Part shown: one piece after another, positions 47,396 to 55,721 of the stretch
Numbering within the stretch: position 1 is the first letter of the stretch
Layout of the letters: every line of letters begins with the position of its first letter
Assembly: GCA_020199775.1 (NCBI GenBank)
Contig: JAIVJZ010000003.1
Span: 62,001-126,000, forward strand
Direction: 5' to 3'
Length of the DNA stretch: 64,000 nt
Source: Acidobacteriota bacterium
Lineage (GTDB): Bacteria > Acidobacteriota > Blastocatellia > Pyrinomonadales > Pyrinomonadaceae
Made by a program: the position numbers and the translations under genes
Notes under the pieces: model-generated
Seen by the model: only the letters and a program-made list of their open reading frames with translations
Told to the model about the DNA's origin: nothing
The model's database searches: none

Positions 47396-47615
47396 GTAGC
47401 CTTAGCCCCGTTAGGGGCGACAGATAGTAGCCAACGGCGCAAGCCGTGGGGAATTGCCGCAACCCCGAGATAATCGAAGCCCCGTCAGGGGCGAAAGATA
47501 TTCGATCTCGAATATCTTTCGCCCCTGACGGGGCTTCTCAATTTTATCTTCCGCTTGATCCAACGGCTTGCGCCGTGGGCTATAAATCTTCCGCCCCTGA
47601 CGGGGCTTCGGAATA
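47396..47615. repeat. Nested palindromic repeat (GCCCCGTNAGGGGC family)
   Basis: Three blocks. Left: AGCCCCGTTAGGGGCGACAG...CAACGGCGCAAGCCGTGGGG (47402-47451). Middle: a perfect palindrome with 30-nt arms (47476-47505 and 47508-47537) containing GAAGCCCCGTCAGGGGCGAA. Right: CCAACGGCTTGCGCCGTGGG...CGCCCCTGACGGGGCTTCGG (47562-47614), the inverse of the left block. Similar GCCCCGTAGGGGC dispersed repeats are known from several phyla. No transposase is present. The rest of 47105-47649 outside this block and the dyad holds no gene I can support. Confidence 0.85.
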
Positions 47616-47649
47616 CAGCATCTTCTTAAGTCGAAATCACGTTACTTAA

Positions 47650-47967
47650 TCAAAGTTTTTTGCTGCGGGCGGCGAGTGGGCGTTTGATGCCTTCGCTTCT
47701 GGTCGGGCTTGGGAGAGTTTCGGGGAGGTCTAGTTCATCGTCGGCGAGGACTTCCATGAGGATGTTGGCGACGCGGGCGTATTGCAGGAGAACTTGCAGA
47801 GGCGGCTCGCGCTTTCCGGTTTCGTAGGTTGAGATTTTGGTGTAGTCAATTTTAAGATGCCCGACTCCCAAACGGTTGAATATTTCCGGCTGAGATATGC
47901 CGAGCGCAGTCCGAATCCGTAAGAGCTTTTCGGCAAGACGCTTTGGCTTTGGACGTGGGCTGCCCAT
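47650..47967 (-). CDS. XRE-family helix-turn-helix regulator
   Basis: 105 aa from ATG 47967, preceded by GGGAGG at 8-10 nt. A basic head (SPRPKPKRLAEKLLRIRTALG) opens the HTH: ISQPEIFNRLGVG...YTKISTYETGKREPPLQVLLQYARVANI, with ISTYETGKREPP the recognition-helix end. The tail LADDELDLPETLPS is typical of a short stand-alone XRE group. It has no second domain, and its target is unknown. It lies right beside the nested repeat. Confidence 0.88.
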   Translation of the reverse strand: MGSPRPKPKRLAEKLLRIRTALGISQPEIFNRLGVGHLKIDYTKISTYETGKREPPLQVLLQYARVANILMEVLADDELDLPETLPSPTRSEGIKRPLAARSKKL

Positions 47968-48228
47968 CAGGAGTTCCCTCCCGATAAGACAGTCTTTGCA
48001 CAATCAGACTTGCAATAATGCCTTGTAAGGCATACGATTGTATCGCGTTTCGTTGTCGCCAAGAAGATGCAGCCGTTCTGCTTCGTGGCGACGCTCATCA
48101 CTCGTGAGTGGGTGAGGGTGAGCTAATCAATGCGACCGTTGCCAGTGGTTTTCAAAGATAGACCGCGCGCATCTTAGCAGAGCGCATGCCGCTTCCGTAT
48201 CCTTTTTCTCACCGGAGGAACACCGCCT

Positions 48229-48618
48229 ATGACTCTGCCACCGCCCCGCGTCATCTTCTACCTTGAAGACAACGACCGGATTCTTGTCCTCGTCCGCGAA
48301 GTGCTGGAGTTCGCCGGTTGGTACGTCAAACCCTGCAACAGCGGCCTCTATGCGTGGACGATGCTCGGCTGGGAGAAGGAGCATTATGATTTGTTGATCT
48401 TGGACAACGAGGCTGACCGCCTTGACGGGCTGACGCTGATACGAAGGGTGCGCCGCCTGCCGCACCGGACGGAGACGCCGATCATCCTGATCTCGCTCGA
48501 AGACCTTGCGGCGGAAGCGCGCGAGGCGGGCGCGGACGCGTTTCTGCGTAAGCCTTATAACTTGATCGAGTTGGTGGAGACGATCCGCCGCCTGTTGCCC
48601 GCGCCCGCCGGGGCTTGA
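48229..48618 (+). CDS. Single-domain response regulator
   Basis: 129 aa CheY-like receiver with no output domain. Acidic pair in FYLEDNDRI (~11-14), phospho-Asp in DLLILDNEADRLDGL (~58), Ser in IILISLEDL (~86) and the conserved Lys in FLRKPYN (~106), so unlike the 36880 protein it should be phosphorylated. No histidine kinase is nearby. GGAGGA lies 16 nt before the ATG. Confidence 0.9.
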   Translation: MTLPPPRVIFYLEDNDRILVLVREVLEFAGWYVKPCNSGLYAWTMLGWEKEHYDLLILDNEADRLDGLTLIRRVRRLPHRTETPIILISLEDLAAEAREAGADAFLRKPYNLIELVETIRRLLPAPAGA

Positions 48619-48692
48619 GGCAAAAGAAGCGTGCGCGCGTCTTGCTACTCTGCTACCATTCGCGCCAAAGAGGAACGTTTACGATTAATCTT

Positions 48693-49934
48693 ATGGCGAA
48701 CAAACAGGCGCGCATCGTGGTTATCGGCGGTGGCTTTGGCGGGCTGTTCACGGCTCTGGAACTGGCGGGCGACACGGAGGTGACGCTCGTCAGCGCGGAG
48801 GATCATTTCACGTTCCGGCCGATGCTCTACGAGTATTTGAGCGGCGAGGTCGAGGCGTGGCACATCGCGCCGCATTACCGCGAGTTACTGGACGACAAAG
48901 TTCGTTTCATCCACGGCGCGGCGTCGGACGTGGACTTCGCGGCGCGCACGGTCGCCGTCGAAGGGTGGGCTGAACCGCTCGCTTACGACGCGCTCGTGTT
49001 GGCCGTCGGCGGCGTGACGAACTACGCGGGGGTCGAGGGCGCAGAGGAGCACACGCTTCCCTTTCGCGGCATCGGCGATGCAGACGCTCTGCGCAACTTG
49101 ATGATCGACACGCTCGACCACATCCCACCCGACGCCACGGCGGACGAGGCGCGAAGGCGTGCGACTTTCGCCGTCGTCGGCGGTGGCGCGAGCGGCTGCG
49201 AACTCTCCACGAAGATGGGCGACCTGCTCCGCGACGCGTTCCGGCGTCGGGGCTTAAGCGGCGAGCCGCGCGTCGTGGTGGTGGAGATGGCCGAACACGT
49301 CGTGCCGGGAATGGGCGACGAGTTGCGCGAGTACGTCGAGGACGCGCTCCGTGAGGCGGGCGTCGAGGTGCATACGAAGACGCGCGTGCGGCGCGTCACG
49401 CCGGACGGGTTCACGTTTGAACAGGCGGGCGAAGAGACGGAGGTTGCGGCGGCGGGGGTCGTCTGGGTAGGCGGCGTCAAGGTTAGCCCGCTCGTCGAGC
49501 GTTTGCGGATTCCGAAGGACAGGCGCGGCCTCGTCAGCGTCGAGCAGACGCTGCAAGTTCAGGGTCACGCGGAAGTCTTCTCGCTCGGCGACGACGCGCA
49601 CTTCCCCGACGCCAGCCCGACGTTGGCGGGCACGGCGCAACTCGCCTTTCAACAGTCGTCGCTTGCCGCCGGGAACGTGCGCGCGCTCCTCGGCGGCGGC
49701 GAACTCAAGACGAAGCATTTCGAGGAGATGGGCGAAGCGTTGAGCCTCGGCACGGAACGCGCGGCGGTCTTGGCGGGCGGCAAAGCGTTCGGCGGCGCGC
49801 TCGCGCGACAGGCGCGTTTCGCGCTCTACACTTCGCGCTTGCCGACGTGGCATCACCGCGTCAAAGTCGGCGCGAGTTGGTTCTTCGAGGGCACCGCGCC
49901 GCTCCCGCTCGGCCTACGCAGGCCGGGAAGTTAA
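48693..49934 (+). CDS. NDH-2-like NAD(P)H:quinone oxidoreductase (FAD)
   Basis: 413 aa from ATG 48693 (MANKQARIVVIGGGFGGLF); the frame extends 78 nt upstream without similarity. Two Rossmann folds: FAD site VVIGGGFGGLFTALEL (~9) and NAD(P)H site FAVVGGGASGCELSTKMGD (~157); FSLGDDAHF (~297) is the second FAD contact. The C-terminal RQARFALYTSRLPTWHHRVKVGASWF is the membrane-binding part of type II NADH dehydrogenases, which feed electrons to quinone without proton pumping. It would supply quinol to the ACIII chain. It follows the response regulator by 74 bp. Confidence 0.9.
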   Translation: MANKQARIVVIGGGFGGLFTALELAGDTEVTLVSAEDHFTFRPMLYEYLSGEVEAWHIAPHYRELLDDKVRFIHGAASDVDFAARTVAVEGWAEPLAYDALVLAVGGVTNYAGVEGAEEHTLPFRGIGDADALRNLMIDTLDHIPPDATADEARRRATFAVVGGGASGCELSTKMGDLLRDAFRRRGLSGEPRVVVVEMAEHVVPGMGDELREYVEDALREAGVEVHTKTRVRRVTPDGFTFEQAGEETEVAAAGVVWVGGVKVSPLVERLRIPKDRRGLVSVEQTLQVQGHAEVFSLGDDAHFPDASPTLAGTAQLAFQQSSLAAGNVRALLGGGELKTKHFEEMGEALSLGTERAAVLAGGKAFGGALARQARFALYTSRLPTWHHRVKVGASWFFEGTAPLPLGLRRPGS

Positions 49935-49939
49935 TCTTC

Positions 49940-50233
49940 ATGCGTGGTCTTAAAAAATTAATCAAATGGGGGAAGTTTCAAATGGCGCGAGGGTGGGAGA
50001 GCAAAGCGGTCGAAGACCAGATACAGGAGGCGGAAGAGCGTGCGCGACGCGCGGCCGAACCGGCTATAGACGAATCGCCCGAAGCGCGCGCACGCCGCGC
50101 GAGGCTCGAAACCCTACGCCTCTCGCGCTCTCGCACCCTCGACCAACTCGAACGCGCCACCAATCGCGCCCACCGCGAAATGCTCGGGCGCACGCTCCGC
50201 GCCCTCGAAACCGAGATCGGAGAGTTGAACTAA
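49940..50233 (+). CDS. Small charged coiled-coil protein, unknown function
   Basis: 97 aa from ATG 49940; a second ATG at 49982 has the better ribosome site (GGGGGAAG 6 nt upstream) and would give 83 aa. The protein is almost all Arg/Glu/Ala helix (EEAEERARRAAEP, ARRARLETLRLSRSRTLDQLERATNRAHREML), suggesting a coiled coil. It starts 5 bp after the oxidoreductase stop, so they form one transcript. No domain recognised. Confidence 0.6.
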   Translation: MRGLKKLIKWGKFQMARGWESKAVEDQIQEAEERARRAAEPAIDESPEARARRARLETLRLSRSRTLDQLERATNRAHREMLGRTLRALETEIGELN

Positions 50234-50251
50234 GGCGAGGCGCGAAAGAAA

Positions 50252-50322
50252 TACGGCGTGACGCAGAGAAGGCACGAGGTTCAGACTGTTTGAACTTCGC
50301 GCCTTCTCTTACGCTACGGCGT
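50252..50322. repeat. Imperfect palindrome with GACGCAGAGAAGGC arms
   Basis: TACGGCGTGACGCAGAGAAGG...GAGGTTC (50252-50282) faces GAACTTCGCGCCTTCTCTTACGC (50292-50314). It starts 18 nt after the stop of the coiled-coil gene on the plus strand. (GCAGAGA)-type units resemble the element near 23130. Confidence 0.7.
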
Positions 50323-50338
50323 ATCAACTCTGGAATCT

Positions 50339-50527
50339 TCACTCGCCGAGATTGTCCTGCACGCCGACGCCCGGCTCGCCGTCGAGGATCGTGCTCATGC
50401 CTTCGTTATGTTCGGCGGTGGTCGGCGCGTCCGGTTCGGCCGCGTCGCCGCGCTCGTCCGCTCGATCCTGCTCGTTGAAGTGCCCCGCCCCGTCGCCCTC
50501 GCGCGTCTCCGCCCTTCGCTCGCTCAT
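50339..50527 (-). CDS. Possible 62-aa acidic hydrophilic protein
   Basis: MSERRAETREGDGAGHFNE at the start and EGMSTILDGEPGVGVQDNLGE at the end; no hydrophobic segment. AAAGGG lies 8 nt upstream. Composition is disordered-like and no family is recognised. It is the only candidate gene between the coiled-coil gene and dusB. Confidence 0.4.
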   Translation of the reverse strand: MSERRAETREGDGAGHFNEQDRADERGDAAEPDAPTTAEHNEGMSTILDGEPGVGVQDNLGE

Positions 50528-50591
50528 CAACTCAGCCCTTTCGATATGTGAACTCACAAACAACTGGCGACTCGACTTTGACCGTCAGCCC

Positions 50592-51674
50592 TCACACTTC
50601 GACCGTCGCCGCCTCGCACGAATCGAGCGCGGGCGACTCCGCTTCTTCCGCGGCCGCTGCTTCGCCCGCCGGGTCGCCCTCGCCGATGTAGACGCGCCCG
50701 GCCTCGACCGTCTCGAAATACTCTTCGATGCGTTCGAGTATCTCATGCACCTCGTGCGAGTGATAAAGCACCTGCCGGAAGCGCGAGCCGCCGACGAGGC
50801 CGCGCGTGAACTGCCCTGCGAGTTGCTTCATGCGGCCGATGGCGGGTAACTCCGGCATGTCCGCGCGCAGCAACTCGAAGTATTCGAGCAGGAGGTTGCG
50901 CTTGTCCGCGAGCGTCGGCTGGAACACTTCGCGCCCGGCGAGCGTGTCTTCGATCTGGCGAAATATCCACGGGTTCGCCATCGCGCCCCGGCCGATCAGG
51001 ATGCCGTCGCAGTTCGTCTCGCGCCAGCGCGCGAACGCTTCGTCCACGGTCGTCACGTCGCCGCTGCCGGAGACGGGGACTTTGACCGTCTCCTTGATCT
51101 GCCGCACCAAGTCCCAATTCGCGCGCCCCTTGTAGCCCTGTTCTTTCGTGCGCCCGTGCAGCGCGATGTGCTCGACGCCGCACGCCTCGGCCAGTTTCGC
51201 CGTCTCGACCGCGTTAATATTGTTGTCGTAATAGCCCGCGCGAATCTTGATCGTGAGCGGGATGGTGATGGCCTTTTTGATCTCCGTGAGGATCGTTTCG
51301 AGGCGCGGCATGTCGCGCAGCAAGCCGGAGCCGCCGCCGTGCTTGACCACCTTCGGCGCGGGGCAACCGCAGTTGATGTCGAGCAAGTCCGCGCCGACCT
51401 GTTCGGCCATCTCGGCGGCCATGCGCATGCGTTCGGGCTGCCCGCCGAAAATCTGCACGGCGAACGGCCGCTCGTAATCGTAAAAGCGCATTTGCCGTTT
51501 CGACTTCGGGTTGTTGCGCGTCAAGCCCTCGACCGAGATGAACTCCGAGACGGTTAGGCCGATGCCGCCGCGCCGTTTCAACAAACCGCGAAACGCCACG
51601 TCCGTCACGCCCGCCATCGGCGACAGCACGAGCGGCGGCGCGATCAGCACATCTCTAATTTTGAAAGGCTTCAT
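50592..51674 (-). CDS. dusB: tRNA-dihydrouridine synthase B
   Basis: 360 aa from ATG 51674 (MKPFKIRDVLIAPPLVLSPMAGVTD); frame upstream runs into a palindromic repeat. FMN-dependent reduction of uridine in the tRNA D-loop. TIM-barrel motifs: APMAGV-like LSPMAGVTD (~18), VQIFGGQPE, the catalytic-Cys region DINCGCPAPKVVKHGGGSGLL (~101), HGRTKEQGYKG (~170), SGDVTTVDEA and GILIGRGAMANPWIF (~235). The C-terminal ~35 residues (EGDPAGEAAAAEEAESPALD) are an acidic extension. Confidence 0.95.
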   Translation of the reverse strand: MKPFKIRDVLIAPPLVLSPMAGVTDVAFRGLLKRRGGIGLTVSEFISVEGLTRNNPKSKRQMRFYDYERPFAVQIFGGQPERMRMAAEMAEQVGADLLDINCGCPAPKVVKHGGGSGLLRDMPRLETILTEIKKAITIPLTIKIRAGYYDNNINAVETAKLAEACGVEHIALHGRTKEQGYKGRANWDLVRQIKETVKVPVSGSGDVTTVDEAFARWRETNCDGILIGRGAMANPWIFRQIEDTLAGREVFQPTLADKRNLLLEYFELLRADMPELPAIGRMKQLAGQFTRGLVGGSRFRQVLYHSHEVHEILERIEEYFETVEAGRVYIGEGDPAGEAAAAEEAESPALDSCEAATVEV

Positions 51675-51685
51675 AACTGAACGCG

Positions 51686-51754
51686 GAAGTCGGAACGATG
51701 AACGATGAAGTGAAGACAAGTTGCTTTTACTTCATCGTTCATCGTTCCGACTTC
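51686..51754. repeat. Family-A palindrome, perfect 25-bp arms, 3' of the DUF4920 gene
   Basis: Arms 51686-51710 and 51730-51754 are exact reverse complements (GAAGTCGGAACGATGAACGA type). Loop of 19 nt carries GAAGACAAG/TTGCTTTT. It begins 4 nt after the TAA of the DUF4920 gene and ends just before the dusB start. Confidence 0.95.
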
Positions 51755-51758
51755 ATAC

Positions 51759-52292
51759 TTATTTCCAAAGTTCGACGCCCGTGGCGACGAAGCGAATCTC
51801 GTCGGCCGTGCCGTCGGCTTTGCGCTCGATCTTCGCGCCGTCTTCGACGAGGTGATCCACCTGCGCCTTGTCCAGCGCCTTCACGAAAAACTCGCCCTCG
51901 GCCTTGAACTTCATGCTCTTGGAATCTTTCGGCACGAAGAAACTGTGATCCTTGAACGTGACGCGAATCCCCGCCGCGCCCGACTCCGGCGCGATCTGCA
52001 TCCAGCAGCCCTCGCTCTGGCAGACGCGCTCCACCACGCCCTCGATCCGCACGCGCTTGCCCGCAAACTTCGCCGGTTGCTTCAACACGTGCGCGAACGC
52101 GACCGCGGGCGACTCCGGGTTGAGCGCGACCCCGCGCTTGATCACGTCGCCGTCGCGCACGTCTTTGGCGGTTTCGACTTTCGCGGCGTCGTGCGGCTTG
52201 TGCGCGCCGTGCGTCTTCGGGTGTTCCTGCGCCGTGGCGGCCGTCGAAGCGGTCGCGCCGACGAACAGGAGTGAAATGAGAAATGTCTTCAT
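51759..52292 (-). CDS. Exported DUF4920 protein
   Basis: 177 aa. Signal peptide (TFLISLLFVGATASTAATAQ), His-rich linker (HPKTHGAHKPHD), then an OB-fold-like domain: GKRVRIEGVVERVCQSEGCWMQIAPESG...IRVTFKDHSFFVPKD. The VCQSEGCW motif with two cysteines is the mark of DUF4920, a periplasmic family of unknown function; the His linker and Cys pair suggest metal binding. It reads toward dusB. Confidence 0.85.
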   Translation of the reverse strand: MKTFLISLLFVGATASTAATAQEHPKTHGAHKPHDAAKVETAKDVRDGDVIKRGVALNPESPAVAFAHVLKQPAKFAGKRVRIEGVVERVCQSEGCWMQIAPESGAAGIRVTFKDHSFFVPKDSKSMKFKAEGEFFVKALDKAQVDHLVEDGAKIERKADGTADEIRFVATGVELWK

Positions 52293-52371
52293 AGGGAAAA
52301 TAAGTTATCCTTTACGACTGAGATTGCAGTGCATCTTTTATGCTTCAGGCTGCGGCGTTCGGATTATAGCA

Positions 52372-52872
52372 ATGCAACCCAACCTCATCAAAAGCGTAGG
52401 AGTAGCGTGGACGCTTCTTTATGCGGCGTTCGTCATCTGGATTTACGCGACCGCGCCGCGCACTTTCAACGAAGCGACGACGGGCGCGAGCGTCGTCGCC
52501 GGAACTTACGCGATTGACGAGGCGCGCTTCCGCGCGGCGCGCGAACTGTTCGGGCGCGAGCAATACGCCGCCGCCCGCGACGAGTGGACGCGCGCCGACC
52601 CCGCCATGCGCGACGCGCGCACCCAGTTCTACATCGCCTACGCTTTCTATCGCGAAGGTTGGGGGCGCGTCTACAACGACGACGCGCTGTTCAAACAAGG
52701 TTTGGAGTCAATCGAGCGCGCGATCCGTCTGTCGCCCGAAGGCGCGCTTCGAGTGGACGACCCGGAGTTGAAGATTCACTCGGCCGCCGAACTGAAGGCC
52801 GAGTTGCAACAGGGCGCGGAGAGTTCTCTGGGCGATCTCAACCCGCTCAAGATCGTGCGCGAGAGGAAATGA
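52372..52872 (+). CDS. N-terminally anchored TPR-like protein
   Basis: 166 aa from ATG 52372 (MQPNLIKSVGVAWTLLYAAF). One helix (VAWTLLYAAFVIWIYATAP) then helical hairpins resembling tetratricopeptide repeats: ARFRAARELFGREQYAAARDEWTRADP and TQFYIAYAFYREGWGRVYNDDALFKQGLESIERAI. It overlaps the next gene by 4 nt (ATGA). No named family recognised; probably an accessory of that membrane protein. Confidence 0.72.
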   Translation: MQPNLIKSVGVAWTLLYAAFVIWIYATAPRTFNEATTGASVVAGTYAIDEARFRAARELFGREQYAAARDEWTRADPAMRDARTQFYIAYAFYREGWGRVYNDDALFKQGLESIERAIRLSPEGALRVDDPELKIHSAAELKAELQQGAESSLGDLNPLKIVRERK

Positions 52873-53693
52873 GGGACGGCGACGCGCCCGTCTTTGAACC
52901 GATGAACAACCGACGCGACAGCAACCGGCTTCTCGTGCGCCACCTGTTGCTCCCGACGATCTTTTTGACCGTCGCGCTCTTGGGCGGCCTGCGCGTCGCG
53001 GCCGAGACGGGCGCGTTCCTCTTTCTCGCGCCGCCGCTCGTCGCGCTCGTGCTCGCCGTGCTCCTGATGCTGCTCTTCGCGCGCGGCGGCCTCGTCAATT
53101 TGCGCGCGTGGTTCACGAGCGATCACGCGTCGCTCACGAACGTCTCGCACGCGCTCACGCTGCTCGCGCTCTTCTTCGCCTCCGCGCAGGCCTTCAATAG
53201 CGTCCTCCCCGAAAGCGGCCTGTTCCGCTGGTTGTTCGCCTTCTTCTTCCTCTGGACGCTCTGGAACAACCAGTTCGCACACTTCGACGCGCGCGTCACG
53301 CTGCGGAGCCTCGCCGCCCTCTTCGGCACGGCCTTCGTCCTCAAACACATGCTGCTCGCCTCGATCTACGCGCCCGACGGCGGCTGGCTCAAACGGCTCG
53401 CGGGCGCGCTCGTCGAAGGCGTCACGCAGGGGACGTTCGGTGTGCAGGAAAGTTTCGCGCCCGCGACCGGCTACATCAGTTTCTTCACCCTCGCGCTCTA
53501 CGTCCTCGGCCTCATCCTCGTCCCGTCCGCGCCGGATACGGACGAACGCGACGCGCCGCAACACGAAGCGACGAGCTTAGTCTCTCGCTACCGGCAACTA
53601 CCCGACGGGGAACGCGCGCTCTTGCGCGAAGAAATTCTGCGGACGGAGCGGGGGCGACTCGAAGACGAGATTCATTCCACTCGGACAGATTAA
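52869..53693 (+). CDS. Polytopic membrane protein of unknown function
   Basis: 274 aa from the ATG overlapping the preceding stop. Five or six spans, e.g. LLPTIFLTVALLGGLRVAA, FLFLAPPLVALVLAVLLMLLF, ALTLLALFFASAQAFNSVLP, FRWLFAFFFLWTLWNNQFA and GYISFFTLALYVLGLILVP. A charged soluble tail (SLVSRYRQLPDGERALLREEILRTE) ends it. I do not recognise the family. Coupling to the TPR-like gene indicates a two-component membrane unit. Confidence 0.72.
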   Translation: MRDGDAPVFEPMNNRRDSNRLLVRHLLLPTIFLTVALLGGLRVAAETGAFLFLAPPLVALVLAVLLMLLFARGGLVNLRAWFTSDHASLTNVSHALTLLALFFASAQAFNSVLPESGLFRWLFAFFFLWTLWNNQFAHFDARVTLRSLAALFGTAFVLKHMLLASIYAPDGGWLKRLAGALVEGVTQGTFGVQESFAPATGYISFFTLALYVLGLILVPSAPDTDERDAPQHEATSLVSRYRQLPDGERALLREEILRTERGRLEDEIHSTRTD

Positions 53694-53735
53694 AGACGGA
53701 TTCACTCTACCCGAACAAACTAGGGCGGGAACGAT

Positions 53736-54521
53736 TCAGCGGTAAGCAATACTTCGATAAATCACTTCAACAAGCTCGATGATTTTGCCCGACTCCGTAA
53801 TTTTTCTCCGGTGCGAGCGCTTCGTCCAGTTGCCGTGAGAATCAAATTCAAATGAGACGTCGGAGATGTTGGCTTCCCATTTTTTAGTCGAGCCGTCTTT
53901 ATTATGCGTCACGACTTTCGTCCCCGCCCTCGTGTGAGCACTCTCCTGTATTAAGACGCCGTCGGCGTCGTAGACCCTGCTCGTCATAAGTCTGCCCTCA
54001 TCATCGTAAGCATGAACGGTCTTGCTGGATAAGACTCGGTTGTTGATGAAGGAGGATGAAGATTCAAGCAGATTTCCCCGTTGGTCGTACACGAAATTTT
54101 GCTGGCAGGTCAAACTGCCGCCGGCATCGTAGGCGAAAATTCCGGTCGTCCGCCCTGAATCGTCGGATTTAATGATGGTTCTGGACATCACAGCCCCTTC
54201 GGGGTTGTAGTAAGTCCACGTGATGTTGCCGGGGTAATCGTAAGCTGTAGTTCTTTTGTTTTGCAGGGTTCCATTAGAATAGTGGGACTGTTCAATCTCA
54301 TACCCTTTTTCGTCGTAGACCGTGACGGACTCCAGCCTGCGACGACTCTCGACCGGAATACCGTCCTGCTCCCTTATCTTCGACTGTTCAAGGCTGACGG
54401 TTTCCACCGGGCCAAACAATCCGGCTTTCTCTCTATCGGTTTTCTTTTGAGCGATGGCGAAGGAAGTGGAAGAGATAATGAAGAAGAACAGCAACAGCAG
54501 TGCGCCCGGGTGTTTGCTCAT
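53736..54521 (-). CDS. Secreted YD/MORN-like repeat protein, lower GC than neighbours
   Basis: 261 aa from ATG 54521, with GGAGGA 8 nt upstream. Signal peptide (ALLLLFFFIISSTSFAIAQ). The rest is short aromatic beta-repeat units such as TVYDEKGYEIEQSHYSNGTL, AYDYPGNITWTYYNPEG, VYDQRGNLLESS and AYDDEGRLMTSRVYDADG, like single YD (RHS) repeats without an RHS core. It may be an envelope surface protein. Third-codon G/C preference is clearly weaker than in adjacent genes, which hints at recent transfer. Confidence 0.75.
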   Translation of the reverse strand: MSKHPGALLLLFFFIISSTSFAIAQKKTDREKAGLFGPVETVSLEQSKIREQDGIPVESRRRLESVTVYDEKGYEIEQSHYSNGTLQNKRTTAYDYPGNITWTYYNPEGAVMSRTIIKSDDSGRTTGIFAYDAGGSLTCQQNFVYDQRGNLLESSSSFINNRVLSSKTVHAYDDEGRLMTSRVYDADGVLIQESAHTRAGTKVVTHNKDGSTKKWEANISDVSFEFDSHGNWTKRSHRRKITESGKIIELVEVIYRSIAYR

Positions 54522-54557
54522 AAGATTTCCTCCGAGAATACGAAACAGGGTGAGGGT

Positions 54558-54611
54558 AAAATATTGACGCGCCATCCTTTTATTCTAAAAAGGATGACGC
54601 GTCAATATTTT
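54558..54611. terminator. 24-bp hairpin between mreB and the YD-repeat gene
   Basis: AAAATATTGACGCGCCATCC... (54558-54581) pairs with 54588-54611 with one mismatch; loop ATTCTA. A/T-rich ends give a T-tract on both strands. It lies 36 nt after the mreB stop codon and is likely its terminator. Confidence 0.7.
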
Positions 54612-54647
54612 CCGCTTCTGTCTCTGTAGAGTCCGCGAATCTGTTTA

Positions 54648-55721
54648 TTACCAGTTCACGACCAACTCTTCCGAGCCTTGCCACACGGGCACGTCCTCTC
54701 GGATGGCTGCGCGTTGGAGCCGTTCGGGGTCGGCGAGCAGACGCCCCGCGCCGAGCGCGACCGCGGCGAGCGGATCGTCGGCAACCGTGACGTGCAGGCG
54801 TAGTTCCGTCTGGAGACGTTCGGCCATGCCGTCGAGCAGCGCGCCGCCGCCCGTCAGGATCAAGCCCGTCTGGTAAATGTCGGCCGTCACGTCGGGCTGC
54901 GATTCTTCAATCGTGCGTCGCGCGCCCGCCACGATCTCGGAGAGCACCGGCTCCAAAGCCTGTCGCACTTCGTCCGAACCGACCTCGACCGCCTTCGCCA
55001 ACCCGCTCGTCAGTTCCTTGCCGACCACTTCCATGCGCCGCACTTCCGCCGCGCCGTCGCTCGCGCGGCTCGCGCCGAGTTCTTTCTTGACCTGTTCGGC
55101 CGTGCGCTCGCCGATCTGCATCTCGTACTTGCTGCGTATGTATTCGCGGATCGCGTCGTCCATCGCGTTGCCCGCGACGCGCAGGCTGCTCGAAGAGACG
55201 ATGGCCGCCGAGGCGACGATGGCGATGTTGGTCGTGCCGCCGCCGATGTCCACGACGAGGTGCGCGCGCTCGTCCTGATAGCTGAGTCCCGCGCCGAGCG
55301 CGGCGGCGAGTCCTTCGTCAACGAGATCGACGCGCGTGGCCTTGGCGTCGCGCGCCGCGTCGCGCACGGAGCGTTGTTCGAGCGTGGTCGAAGAACCGGG
55401 CACGCCGATGACCATGTGGCTGCGCTTGTTCTGGTTGCCGTGAACGCGCCGGATGAAGGCGACGAGCATCTTCTCGGTCGCCTCGAAATTGTCAATCGTG
55501 CCGCCCTTGACGGGGCGAAACACTTCCGCGTCCTTGGGCGCGCGCCCCACCATCTTGTACGCTTCCGCGCCCACCGACAACACTTCCCCCGTGTACTTGT
55601 GAATCGCCACCACCGAAGGCTCGTTCAAGACGACTCCGCGCTCGGGTGCGTAGATGAGCGTGTTCATACTCCCCAGATCAATGGCGAGATCGTCCGAGAA
55701 AAAATTGCTTAAAATGTTCAT
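54648..55721 (-). CDS. mreB: Rod-shape-determining actin homologue MreB
   Basis: 357 aa from ATG 55721 (MNILSNFFSDDLAIDLGSMNTLIYAPERGVVLNEPSVVA); GGGGCAAG lies upstream. Actin ATP-site motifs: phosphate 1 LAIDLGSMNTLIY (~12), phosphate 2 HLVVDIGGGTTNIAIV (~156), adenosine ILTGGGALLDGMAERL (~285). The filament guides cell-wall elongation. mreC and mreD are not adjacent, so this is either a split locus or a second MreB/Mbl copy. The tail EDVPVWQGSEELVVNW is slightly longer than usual. Confidence 0.93.
   Translation of the reverse strand: MNILSNFFSDDLAIDLGSMNTLIYAPERGVVLNEPSVVAIHKYTGEVLSVGAEAYKMVGRAPKDAEVFRPVKGGTIDNFEATEKMLVAFIRRVHGNQNKRSHMVIGVPGSSTTLEQRSVRDAARDAKATRVDLVDEGLAAALGAGLSYQDERAHLVVDIGGGTTNIAIVASAAIVSSSSLRVAGNAMDDAIREYIRSKYEMQIGERTAEQVKKELGASRASDGAAEVRRMEVVGKELTSGLAKAVEVGSDEVRQALEPVLSEIVAGARRTIEESQPDVTADIYQTGLILTGGGALLDGMAERLQTELRLHVTVADDPLAAVALGAGRLLADPERLQRAAIREDVPVWQGSEELVVNW

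Noticed and set aside
47396..47615. CRISPR array
   Set aside because: Repeats are inverted and nested, not regularly spaced direct repeats, and no cas gene is near.
48127..48465. Minus-strand frame opposite the response regulator
   Set aside because: The plus strand encodes all receiver catalytic residues in order; the opposite frame has no recognisable content.
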